DNA of 64,000 bases, taken from positions 1 through 64,000 of the forward strand of contig NZ_PEKX01000011.1 in NCBI RefSeq assembly GCF_002796985.1, in the 5' to 3' direction. Source of the DNA: Pseudomonas sp. (GTDB lineage: Bacteria > Pseudomonadota > Gammaproteobacteria > Pseudomonadales > Pseudomonadaceae). A program made the position numbers and the translations under genes. Of the stretch, positions 25,391 through 32,472 are shown piece by piece. Within the stretch, counting starts at the first letter, position 1. The number at the start of each line of letters is the position of its first letter. The notes beneath the pieces are model-generated. The model was not told the origin of the DNA, searched no databases, and worked only from the letters and a program-made list of their open reading frames with translations.

Positions 25391-25528
25391 ATGTCTACCC
25401 CAGCACCGGTCTCGCCGACGGACCTTCAACGTAGGATGTGGTGGAGCGAAGCGATACCCATGCTGTCGGTGCCCGGAATCGATGGGTATCGCTGCGCTCC
25501 ACGCCATCCTACGACGTGTTCCTCCTGA
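25391..25528 (+). pseudogene. Possible gene start truncated by a repeat (45-aa ORF)
   Basis: TAGGAG is followed six bases later by an ATG whose first codons read MSTPAPVSPTDLQ. From codon 14 onward the frame runs through the GTAGGATG repeat (25431-25513) and stops at 25528. The start signal looks real, but most of the encoded peptide is repeat sequence. It may be a gene remnant cut by repeat insertion, or chance. Confidence 0.3.
25431..25513. repeat. Inverted repeat of the GTAGGATG / GCGATACCCAT family (family C)
   Basis: The left arm GTAGGATGTGGTGGAGCGAA with GCGATACCCAT is answered by ATGGGTATCGC and CGCTCCACGCCATCCTAC. A shorter copy is at 25684-25721. Confidence 0.85.
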
Positions 25529-25591
25529 CGCTTGTGTGAAAGGCGATACCCTTCAATCAAACGCCACAATCGCCTCCAGCTCGTGTAGTGC

Positions 25592-25696
25592 GTAGGGCGC
25601 ATAACGCGTCAGCGTTTATCCGCCGCGAGGCAACTGGCGGATAACCCGTTCCGGGTTATGCGCCCTACGTCTAAGCGCTTTTCGTAGGATGGCGTG
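25592..25696. repeat. 105-bp direct repeat, copy 1 (contains family B element)
   Basis: This 105-bp segment begins GTAGGGCGCATAACGCG and ends GTAGGATGGCGTG. It matches 26785-26889 with one difference (CGTCAGC against CGCCAGC). The two copies are in the same orientation and flank the Bro-N gene and its leader. Confidence 0.9.
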
Positions 25697-25721
25697 GAGC
25701 GAAGCGATACCCATCCTACGT
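25684..25721. repeat. Short GTAGGATGGCGTGGAGC palindrome (family C)
   Basis: GTAGGATGG and CCATCCTAC flank GCGTGGAGCGAAGCGATAC. It is followed by CTGACATCGGGTTCAACCT, a phrase that recurs after the other repeat copies at 25361 and 26896. Confidence 0.75.
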
Positions 25722-26006
25722 CTGACATCGGGTTCAACCTATAGGATGGGCAGGCGCCCATGGCGCGCTCCTACAGGGGGCGTTGGCGCAGGGGCTTTCA
25801 CGCGGAAATGCCCGACAGCCTCGCAGTTCCTGAAAGCCGGCACGCCAATCCGGTAAAGCCGCTGCGGGCTGCATGGGAAGGCCCTTACACTTTTCCGGCG
25901 TTGCGGTCCTACGAGCCCACTGCTTAGCGTTCTGCCCTGCCACAGCGTCATCGTGGCCAGGCGTAGAAACCTGATCTCATCTCGATATCGCTTTAGCAGG
26001 GGCAAT

Positions 26007-26121
26007 CCGGCACCACCTCGGTGCCGGGTTCGCTTTGCTGTCTATGGCGGGCCGTGTAAGGCGGGCTTCGGCCCGGCTGGCGTTCGAGATGAGCCGGTTT
26101 TCTACCCTTGCACGGTCCGCC
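26007..26121 (+). ncRNA. Structured 5' leader upstream of the Bro-N gene
   Basis: A first hairpin is CCGGCACC (26007-26014) with GGTGCCGG (26020-26027). A long-range stem pairs GGCGGGCCGTGT (26046-26057) with GCACGGTCCGCC (26110-26121). Between its arms are a CGGGC-TTCG-GCCCG hairpin (about 26062-26075) and a competing pair CCGGCT/AGCCGG (26073-26078 / 26092-26097). From memory, leaders with the same TATGGCGGG and GGGCTTCGGCCC layout precede other small Pseudomonas gene families. Function as cis-regulatory RNA is inferred. Confidence 0.5.
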
Positions 26122-26175
26122 TCCCTCTTCGGTAGTTTCGGGCGGCGGCTTCTTGATTGAGCAAGGAGCTACAGC

Positions 26176-26652
26176 ATGAACCTTTCGACTTCCCCGGCCG
26201 ATGACGGCCTGATCCCGACCCACTTCGTCCGCTACAACCGGCCACTGCGCGCCCTGCTGATCGAGCAGCAGGCGTGGTTTCTGGTGCGCGACCTGAGCAA
26301 GTTGGTCAACCGCCCCATCGAGGCCCAACTCATCTCCCGGCTGGACCACGACCAGTCGCGCCAGGAGCGCCTTGCTGGCATTCCCGGGCCGGAACTGCTG
26401 GTCAGCGAAAGCGGCCTCTACGCCCTGCTGCTGATCTACTGCCCCCACCCGGAAAACCGCAGCCTGCGCCAATGGCTAACCAACGAAGTGGTGCCCACCC
26501 TGCGCGACGCCTCCAACCTCGACGCCCGCCTGCCGCGCCGGCGCATGCAGCACCTGCTGGGCGAGTCGCTACCGGTGATGGACTGGCAGGGCAACCTCTG
26601 GCTGCGCTGGCGCGATGCCGTGGGCCTGCTGGAAAACCACCTGCGCACCTGA
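26176..26652 (+). CDS. Bro-N domain-like protein
   Basis: A 158-residue soluble protein. The core VRYNRPLRALLIEQQAWFLVRDLSKLVNRPI, then LLVSESGLYALLLIYCPHPENRSLRQWLTNEVVPTLR, matches the pattern of Bro-N domains (antirepressor-like DNA-binding proteins of phages and viruses) that are also found as chromosomal single genes in Pseudomonas. AAGGAG lies seven bases before the ATG. It is isolated, preceded by a structured leader and flanked by 105-bp direct repeats. No phage genes are nearby. Its role is unknown. Confidence 0.75.
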   Translation: MNLSTSPADDGLIPTHFVRYNRPLRALLIEQQAWFLVRDLSKLVNRPIEAQLISRLDHDQSRQERLAGIPGPELLVSESGLYALLLIYCPHPENRSLRQWLTNEVVPTLRDASNLDARLPRRRMQHLLGESLPVMDWQGNLWLRWRDAVGLLENHLRT

Positions 26653-26668
26653 CGCCGGACCCGCCTTT

Positions 26669-26760
26669 GTAGGACCGAGGGGCGCGCCTCGCCCTTGCTC
26701 GCGAACCCGCCCAGCTCCGGTGCCGCCGGGAAGCCTGTTCGCGAGCAAGCTCGCTCCTAC
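26669..26760. repeat. REP-like inverted pair, one arm degenerate (family A)
   Basis: The right arm (26738-26760) is the canonical TTCGCGAGCAAGCTCGCTCC unit; the left arm from 26669 (GTAGGACCGAGG...TTGCTCGCGAA) carries an internal change of several bases. Confidence 0.8.
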
Positions 26761-26784
26761 GAAAAGCACAGCCTGCCGGCTTTG

Positions 26785-26889
26785 GTAGGGCGCATAACGC
26801 GCCAGCGTTTATCCGCCGCGAGGCAACTGGCGGATAACCCGTTCCGGGTTATGCGCCCTACGTCTAAGCGCTTTTCGTAGGATGGCGTG
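26785..26889. repeat. 105-bp direct repeat, copy 2 (contains family B element)
   Basis: It is identical to 25592-25696 except for one base. It is followed by CTGACACCGGATTCAACCTG, the same phrase found at 25361. Confidence 0.9.
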
Positions 26890-26914
26890 CCTCGGCTGAC
26901 ACCGGATTCAACCT

Positions 26915-26937
26915 GTAGGAGCGAGCTTGCTCGCGAA
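26915..26937. repeat. Single REP-like unit (family A)
   Basis: GTAGGAGCGAGCTTGCTCGC plus GAA, alone, without an inverted partner, just before the end of the 79-aa gene. With the two preceding elements it fills the 309-bp gap after the Bro-N gene. Confidence 0.85.
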
Positions 26938-26961
26938 CAAGCGGCCCACCGAAGCCCATTC

Positions 26962-27201
26962 CTACAGGGTGTCCAACGCCATCGGACGGTACAGCGGCTC
27001 GCTGGCCAGCACCTTGATGCCGGCTGGCGAGCTTTCCAGCAGGCGGCGCTCGCTGTCGGCCACCTGCAACTCCAGGTCGAAATCCTGCCCGCCCAGGCTC
27101 TCGGCGATGGCGCGCACGGCGTCTCGGGCCCAGGGCAGATCGGAATCGAAATGGCCGAGCAACTGGCCGTGGCGCTGGATGATCAGGCGGTACTTCTGCA
27201 T
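26962..27201 (-). CDS. Hypothetical protein (79 aa)
   Basis: A 79-residue protein starting MQKYRLIIQRHGQLLGHFDSD, with no signal peptide or membrane helix. The alternation of strands and one helix (ARDAVRAIAESLG) suggests a small alpha/beta fold. It is read leftward, divergent from the MOSC gene, with 132 bp between the starts. The ribosome-binding site is weak (GAGAGCCC). I do not recognise a family. Confidence 0.6.
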   Translation of the reverse strand: MQKYRLIIQRHGQLLGHFDSDLPWARDAVRAIAESLGGQDFDLELQVADSERRLLESSPAGIKVLASEPLYRPMALDTL

Positions 27202-27333
27202 GGCGGGCTCTCACGGGAATCAAACGGAAAAATACTTGGTATCGAATCGAAACATTGACAGAGCCTACCGTTCTGACGGATTTTGTCCAGGTAGTTTTTG
27301 GTCGACACCATTCCCAAGCCCGAGAATCCTGCC

Positions 27334-28032
27334 ATGAGCCTGTCAGCCGTTTCCCTCGACGCCCTCCTCACCGGCCGCGCCGTGCCCTTTACCCGGCCGG
27401 GCTCGCGTAGCGCCATCGCCAAACAGGCGTGCCAGAGCACGCTGGCGGTGACGACGCTGGGCCTTCAGAGCGACGAACAAGGCGATCTGCGCGTCCACGG
27501 CGGCGTCGAAAAAGCCATTCACCACTACCCCCGCGAGCACTATGCAGACTGGGCCGCCGAGCTGGGCGAGCACCCGCTACTGGGCCAGCCTGGCGCGTTC
27601 GGCGAGAACTTCAGCACCCGCGGCTGGACGGAAGCGGACCTCTGCCTGGGCGACCGCATCCGCGCCGGTACGGCCTTGCTGGAGGTGTCCCAGGGGCGCA
27701 TGCCCTGCTGGAAGCTCAATGACCGTTTCGACGTGGCGCAGATGGCCCTGCGGGTGCAGGAGTCCGGGCGCACCGGCTGGTACTACCGGGTGCTGGAGGA
27801 AGGTTCGGTGGCTGCCGGAGCGACGCTGCAACTGGTCGAGCGGCCCTATGCCGACTGGTCGCTGCAACGGCTCTCCGCCGTGCTGTTCGACAAGCGCGTG
27901 GACGCCGACGTGCTGCGCGAATGCCTGGAGTTGCCGCTGCCGCCGAACTGGCGCCGCACCCTGTCGCGGCGTCTCGAGAACGGCGCGGTAGAGGACTGGA
28001 GCCCGCGCCTGGAAGGCAGCCCGAAGGCCTGA
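27334..28032 (+). CDS. MOSC-domain protein, YiiM-like
   Basis: A 232-residue MOSC protein similar in layout to E. coli YiiM, which with molybdenum cofactor reduces N-hydroxylated base analogues. The conserved Cys lies in ISQGRMPCWKLNDRF-type context (VSQGRMPCWKLNDRF); RVHGGVEKAIHHYPREHY is the other family signature. A C-terminal helical extension (about 175-232) matches the 3-alpha domain of YiiM. The start at 27334 is preferred to an upstream TTG, though its ribosome-binding site is weak. It is convergent with the DMT transporter. Confidence 0.88.
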   Translation: MSLSAVSLDALLTGRAVPFTRPGSRSAIAKQACQSTLAVTTLGLQSDEQGDLRVHGGVEKAIHHYPREHYADWAAELGEHPLLGQPGAFGENFSTRGWTEADLCLGDRIRAGTALLEVSQGRMPCWKLNDRFDVAQMALRVQESGRTGWYYRVLEEGSVAAGATLQLVERPYADWSLQRLSAVLFDKRVDADVLRECLELPLPPNWRRTLSRRLENGAVEDWSPRLEGSPKA

Positions 28033-28033
28033 C

Positions 28034-28984
28034 TCAGGACTCCACGGCGCGCGCCGGAGCCTCTGCCGGAGCACGGTGCAGGCCGATGGCCCAGAGCACG
28101 CCGACAGTCAGCAGCAGGATAGCCAGCGATTCCACCGGGCCGGGCAGGCGCTGCTCGTTGATGTAGGCGTAGGCACAGGCGAACAGCGTCTCGAAGACGA
28201 TCAATTGGCCGCCGAGGCTCATCGGCAGGCGGCGCGTCGCGGCGTTCCACAGGCCATTGGCGACCCACGAGCCGAAGATGGCGAGGAACAGCGACACCCA
28301 GAGGAACACCATCCAGCGCTCCGAGGAAATGTCCGTCGGCACGGCCTGAGGCGCGATCAGCACACCCACCCCCGCCAGCACCACGGCCATGACGCCAGTG
28401 ACCACGCCGGTCAGGGTCGACCACTCGTGGCTGTTGAAGTGGCTGGCCTTCAGGTAGCGCGCGTTGGCGGTGGCGAACCAGGACCAGCAGACCACCGCCG
28501 AGAAGCCGCAGACGATGCCGAGGATGCGCTCGCCCGGCGTGCTGCCGGCTGCCATCAGCGCGCTCGGGTCAAGGTTGATGCAGAGGATGCCCAGCGCGAC
28601 CAGCGCCAGCGGCATCTTCATCCGCGACAGCGGCAGCGAGTCATGCTCCGAACGGCTGCGGTAGCTGATCGCCAGCGGCATGATGCCGTTGATCAGCGAG
28701 GCCGCCGCCACCCCGGCGAACTGCACCGCCGCCGACAGCAGCGCGAAGTACAGCAGGTTGCCGGCCAGGGACAGGCGAATCAGCATCGACAGGTCCTCGC
28801 GGCTGACCCGGCGCAGCAGGCCGAGGGCCACCGGCAAGGCGATCAGCAGCGAGATGGCGCCATACAGCGCGAAACGCACGGAACTGATCAGTAGCGGGTT
28901 GAATTCCGGCACCAGCGACGGCGCCAGGATCACCCCGCCCCAGATTGCCCCTGCCATGCCTGCGTAGACCACCCCGCGTTTCAT
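28034..28984 (-). CDS. EamA/DMT-family transporter
   Basis: A 316-residue inner-membrane protein with about ten helices, starting MKRGVVYAGMAGAIWGGVILAPSL. Two EamA halves are visible, the second with LLLTVGVLWAIGL at the end. The family exports amino acids or metabolites. The ATG at 28984 has GGAG directly abutting it, so a nearby TTG may be the true start. A LysR gene is divergent 109 bp away and probably regulates it. Confidence 0.88.
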   Translation of the reverse strand: MKRGVVYAGMAGAIWGGVILAPSLVPEFNPLLISSVRFALYGAISLLIALPVALGLLRRVSREDLSMLIRLSLAGNLLYFALLSAAVQFAGVAAASLINGIMPLAISYRSRSEHDSLPLSRMKMPLALVALGILCINLDPSALMAAGSTPGERILGIVCGFSAVVCWSWFATANARYLKASHFNSHEWSTLTGVVTGVMAVVLAGVGVLIAPQAVPTDISSERWMVFLWVSLFLAIFGSWVANGLWNAATRRLPMSLGGQLIVFETLFACAYAYINEQRLPGPVESLAILLLTVGVLWAIGLHRAPAEAPARAVES

Positions 28985-29092
28985 CTCCAACAACCTCGAT
29001 ACTTCAGTGAATGCCCATAAAGAGCCGCCACGGTAGCGGTTGTGGTAGGTTCTGACCAAGGATAAATCCGCACCGAGACATTCCCACCAGGA

Positions 29093-30037
29093 ATGCCTCA
29101 GACCTTTCAACGGAGAGCCGTCATCAGCCGTTACCTGCGCACCCTGCCGCCCCTGGAAACCCTCATCACCTTCGAGGCCGTGGGCCGCTACGGCAGCTTC
29201 ACCCAGGCCGCCACCGAGCTGTTCCTCACCCAGAGCGCGGTGAGCAAGCAGATGCGCGCGCTGGAAGACAGCCTCAAGGTGCCGCTGTTCGAGCGCAAAC
29301 CACGCGGCGTCACCCTCACCGCTGCCGGCGCCGAACTGCTGACCACCGTGGACATGCTGCTCGATCGCCTGCAACACAGCGTGCGGCGCATCCGCAACGT
29401 GCACCAGAGCAACGCCGTGTCGGTGCTGGCGACCCACGCGCTGGCGCAGTTCTGGCTGTTCCCCAAGCTGATCGAGTTCAACAAGGCGCACCCCGGCATC
29501 GCCGTGCATGTGCATGCGATCAACGAGATCGACGAAGCCAGTCTGGTGGATTTCGACCTCGGCATCCTCTACGGCGCCGGCGACTGGACCACGCTGAACA
29601 GCCGTTTCGTGCTGCCGGAAGTGGTCTATCCCGTCGCCCGGCCGGACTTCGACGCCTCCCGCATCACCACCCTCGATCAGCTCGCCACCGCGCCGCTGGT
29701 GCAGCTGGATACTTCGGCCTGGAGTTGCCTGGATTGGCACGACTGGTTCGGTCACTTCGGCAAGGACTACCAGCCAGCGGAAGGCGATCCGGTGTTCAAC
29801 CAGCTCACCCTCGCTTACCGCGCCGTGCAGCAAGGCATGGGCATCGGCCTGGCCTGGGGCTTCATGGCCGACGAAGCGGTGGCCAATGGCGAGATGCAGC
29901 GGGTCACCGACCTGGCCATGGTCACCGAACGCGGCGAGTACCTGGTGTCCCTGCGCCATCGCCAGCTATCGCCAGCGGCGCAGCTGTTCCATGACTGGTT
30001 GCTGGAGTCACTGGGGCTGGGCGAAACGGTCGCGTAA
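29093..30037 (+). CDS. LysR-family regulator, GcvA-like
   Basis: A 314-residue regulator. The PPLETLITFEAVGRYGSFTQAATELFLTQSAVSKQMRALE segment resembles GcvA-type HTHs. It is divergent from the EamA transporter gene. The start codon is uncertain because AGGA lies only one base upstream of the ATG. Its 3' end overlaps the convergent HIT gene by 30 bases. Confidence 0.9.
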   Translation: MPQTFQRRAVISRYLRTLPPLETLITFEAVGRYGSFTQAATELFLTQSAVSKQMRALEDSLKVPLFERKPRGVTLTAAGAELLTTVDMLLDRLQHSVRRIRNVHQSNAVSVLATHALAQFWLFPKLIEFNKAHPGIAVHVHAINEIDEASLVDFDLGILYGAGDWTTLNSRFVLPEVVYPVARPDFDASRITTLDQLATAPLVQLDTSAWSCLDWHDWFGHFGKDYQPAEGDPVFNQLTLAYRAVQQGMGIGLAWGFMADEAVANGEMQRVTDLAMVTERGEYLVSLRHRQLSPAAQLFHDWLLESLGLGETVA

Positions 30038-30499
30038 CCGCTCGATCACTTCCGCAATGGACGGCCCGCGCACCATCGGTGGCGTCGGCGCTTCGCCGAA
30101 TTCGCGCCAGACGAACAGGGTCAGTTCGGCACCATCGGTCTGGGTCGCCGCGTCATCAACATGGGCGAACTGGCTGAGCGTGCGATAGCGCGCATCGGCC
30201 CAGAACGCATCCTCGACCCAGGCGTACACCGGGATGAAATGGAAGTGGATCGGCAAGCCCGGTGAGTGACCGAAGCGGCCGATATACAGCCACTTGGGTT
30301 GCAGGGTTTGTTCGAGGATGCGTTGCACCTTCGCCATCAGCACGCCCATTTCCGCCAGCGCGGTTTCCGGCAGGTCGGCCAGGGATTCCACCGGCTGCTT
30401 CGAGCCGAGCATCAGGTACCCCGGCAACGCGGACGCCAGATGGTGGTTGAGCAGCCAGTGCTCGGACTGATGGATGACGTGGGTGGCGGGAATCTGCAT
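30008..30499 (-). CDS. HIT-family protein
   Basis: A 163-residue histidine-triad protein: the nucleotidyl-histidine site is GLPIHFHFIPVY, a variant of HxHxHxx in which the third His is replaced. A preceding segment SKQPVESLADLPETALAEM matches HIT hydrolases. It probably hydrolyses or transfers nucleotide phosphates, but the incomplete triad makes activity uncertain. It overlaps the LysR gene tail to tail by 30 bases. Confidence 0.85.
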   Translation of the reverse strand: MQIPATHVIHQSEHWLLNHHLASALPGYLMLGSKQPVESLADLPETALAEMGVLMAKVQRILEQTLQPKWLYIGRFGHSPGLPIHFHFIPVYAWVEDAFWADARYRTLSQFAHVDDAATQTDGAELTLFVWREFGEAPTPPMVRGPSIAEVIERLRDRFAQPQ

Positions 30500-30639
30500 C
30501 GACGGGCGTCCAGCGCAAAACGGGATGCCAGACTAGCAGAGGGGCCGCTGGGCGAGCCTACCTGCCACTGGCGCTGCGAGGGAAATGGGCGACAATGGCG
30601 CTCACGCGCCCTTTTCCGCCTCGCCGCGAGCCCCTGACC

Positions 30640-31143
30640 ATGAACGATCTTTCCATCCAACTGGTGCAGACCGGCCCTGAACACCGGGACCTGATCCGCA
30701 ACCTCTACCAGTACTACGCCTACGAGTCGTCGGACTGGGAAGACGAGGACGTGGAGGCCGACGGTCGCTTCTACATCCACGAAGAGCACCTGGCGCGCTA
30801 CTGGAGCGAACCGGAGTGGAGCGCCAACCTGATCCTCGCCGATGGTTTCATCGCCGGCTTCCTGCTGGTGGAAGGCAGCGAGCTGCCGGGCATCGACGCG
30901 CTGGAGCTGTCGGACCTGTTCGTGCTGAAGAAGTACCGGCGCATGGGGATTGGCCGCGCTCTGGCTAACCAGGTGCTGCTGGGCAATCCCGGCCCCTGGC
31001 TGGTGCGTTTCTACGCCCAGGACGAGGTCGCCGCGGCCTTCTGGAAAGCCGTGTTCGCCGACCTCCCGCGCCCGGTGCAGAACATCGAGCCAGGGGATGA
31101 CCCGCAGCTGGTGAGTTACCTGGTCAGCCCGGTCGCCCACTGA
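30640..31143 (+). CDS. GNAT-family N-acetyltransferase
   Basis: A 167-residue acetyltransferase. The acetyl-CoA loop appears as LSDLFVLKKYRRMGIGRALANQV (motif A, R/Q-x-x-G-x-G/A). The ATG at 30640 begins MNDLSIQLVQTGPEHRDLI; 15 further codons are open upstream but have no start signal. It stands alone, divergent from the HIT gene. The acyl acceptor is unknown. Confidence 0.88.
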   Translation: MNDLSIQLVQTGPEHRDLIRNLYQYYAYESSDWEDEDVEADGRFYIHEEHLARYWSEPEWSANLILADGFIAGFLLVEGSELPGIDALELSDLFVLKKYRRMGIGRALANQVLLGNPGPWLVRFYAQDEVAAAFWKAVFADLPRPVQNIEPGDDPQLVSYLVSPVAH

Positions 31144-31251
31144 AGGCCTGTGCTGGAGGATCAGTCTTCTGTCATTTGCGATCATTGAGCGACTTGCCGA
31201 ACCGGTCGTATCGTCCTGAGTGAACAACAAGCACTCTCAGGAGGTATTCCC

Positions 31252-31695
31252 GTGACCGCTCTGAACCTGCATCCCCAGGCCGCCGCTTCGCTGACCAGCT
31301 GGCACCAGATGGTAGCCGCCAAGAACCTCTCCAACCTGCCGCAACTGCTGGCGCCCAACGCGGTGTTCCGCTCGCCCATGGCGCACTCGCCCTACCCCGG
31401 CGCGCCAGTGGTCTCGACCATCCTCAACACCGTGCTGCAGGTGTTCGAGAACTTCACCTACCACCGCGAGCTGGCCACCGGCGACGGCCTGAACGTGGTG
31501 CTGGAGTTCAGCGCGACGGTGAACGGCAAGGACCTCAAGGGCATCGACATGATCCGCTTCGACGAGAACGGCAAGATCGTCGAGTTCGAGGTGATGGTCC
31601 GCCCGCTCAGCGGCCTGCAGGCCCTGGGCGAGGAAATGGGCCGCCGCCTGGCGCCCTACCTGGCAGCCGCCAAGGCGCAGACCGCCAAGAGCTGA
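31252..31695 (+). CDS. NTF2-like (SnoaL-type) protein
   Basis: A 147-residue NTF2-fold protein starting at GTG with AGGAGG seven bases upstream. The fold is suggested by SWHQMVAAKNLSNLPQLLAPNAVFRSPMAH and the terminal strands LKGIDMIRFDENGKIVEFEVMVRPLSGL. Relatives are enzymes or ligand-binding proteins with little sequence conservation, so no activity is assigned. It precedes the thioredoxin-like gene by 58 bp. Confidence 0.82.
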   Translation: MTALNLHPQAAASLTSWHQMVAAKNLSNLPQLLAPNAVFRSPMAHSPYPGAPVVSTILNTVLQVFENFTYHRELATGDGLNVVLEFSATVNGKDLKGIDMIRFDENGKIVEFEVMVRPLSGLQALGEEMGRRLAPYLAAAKAQTAKS

Positions 31696-31753
31696 TTGCC
31701 CACCAAGGGGATTTCTGCTGGGATGGGCCATCACCCGCTTCAAGGAAATCCCC

Positions 31754-32266
31754 ATGGCCTCTTACGAGGAACTCTTCTCCATCGGCGAGGGCTTCGACGC
31801 CTTCGTCGCCCACGGCCTGCCCGGCGAGATCGCCGGCGTGCGCAAGGTCCAGCAGCAACTGGCCGAGCCCGGCACGATCAGCGCCGACACCCTGCGCCGC
31901 ATCCAGGCCGTCGAGGGCCGCTACCGGCTGCTGATCGCCGGCGAGATGTGGTGCCCGGATTGCCAGATCAATGTCACCGTGATGGACCATCTGCAGCGCC
32001 TGCAACCGCGCGTGGAGCTGGCCGTGATCACCAAGGGCCGCGCCGAGGATGACCTGCGCGAACGCATGGCGCTGGAGCGCATCCTGATTCCGGTGGTGCT
32101 GGTGCTGAATGGCGATTTCCAGCCGGTGGGGCGCTTTATCGAACGGCCGCAGGACGTGGTGGCCGGTGGGGATGCGCTCAAGCCTGCTTACCGAGCCGGC
32201 GAGTATCTGGAAAGCACGCTGCGGGACCTGCTGGAGCTGTTCGAGAAGGCTGAAGGCCGCGCCTGA
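31754..32266 (+). CDS. Thioredoxin-family protein with CPDC motif
   Basis: A 170-residue thioredoxin-fold protein with active site GEMWCPDCQINVTVMDHL around residue 72 and a cis-Pro candidate in RILIPVVLVLN. There is an N-terminal helical extension and no signal peptide, so it is cytoplasmic. CPDC differs from the CGPC of thioredoxin and is found in uncharacterised thiol reductases. It may be cotranscribed with the NTF2-like gene. Confidence 0.85.
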   Translation: MASYEELFSIGEGFDAFVAHGLPGEIAGVRKVQQQLAEPGTISADTLRRIQAVEGRYRLLIAGEMWCPDCQINVTVMDHLQRLQPRVELAVITKGRAEDDLRERMALERILIPVVLVLNGDFQPVGRFIERPQDVVAGGDALKPAYRAGEYLESTLRDLLELFEKAEGRA

Positions 32267-32275
32267 ACACGATAC

Positions 32276-32311
32276 GTAGGGCGGATAACGCTGGCGCGTT
32301 ATGCGCCCTAC
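32276..32311. repeat. Short family B palindrome
   Basis: GTAGGGCGGATAACGCTGGC and the complementary GCGTTATGCGCCCTAC form a compact hairpin just after the thioredoxin-like gene. Confidence 0.85.
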
Positions 32312-32340
32312 GGCCCTGGCGACCGCGCGTGACCTTCCCT

Positions 32341-32416
32341 GTAGGAGCGAGCTTGCTCGCGAATCACCCAACACTGGAGCTGCCGGCAAATTGTTCGCGA
32401 GCAAGCTCGCTCCTAC
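32341..32416. repeat. REP-like inverted pair (family A)
   Basis: A unit GTAGGAGCGAGCTTGCTCGC at 32341 and its inverted copy ending at 32416 flank a 30-bp spacer. Confidence 0.9.
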
Positions 32417-32430
32417 GAAGAGCCAAAAAG

Positions 32431-32455
32431 AAAGCCCCGCGATGCGGGGCTTTTT
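32431..32455. terminator. Bidirectional terminator next to the receptor gene
   Basis: AAAGCCCCGC-GAT-GCGGGGCTTTTT has T-runs in both directions. It ends the receptor transcript on the minus strand, 17 bp after its stop, and can also stop transcription from the thioredoxin-like side. Confidence 0.85.
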
Positions 32456-32472
32456 CGTTCAGGCCAGGCCGA

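Noticed and set aside
26176..26652. Prophage remnant around the Bro-N gene
   Set aside because: No other phage gene, integrase or att-like tRNA end is present; the domain also occurs in chromosomal orphan genes.
25431..26937. Possible CRISPR array in the repeat-rich stretch
   Set aside because: Repeats are inverted, of several unrelated families and unevenly spaced, and no cas gene is nearby.
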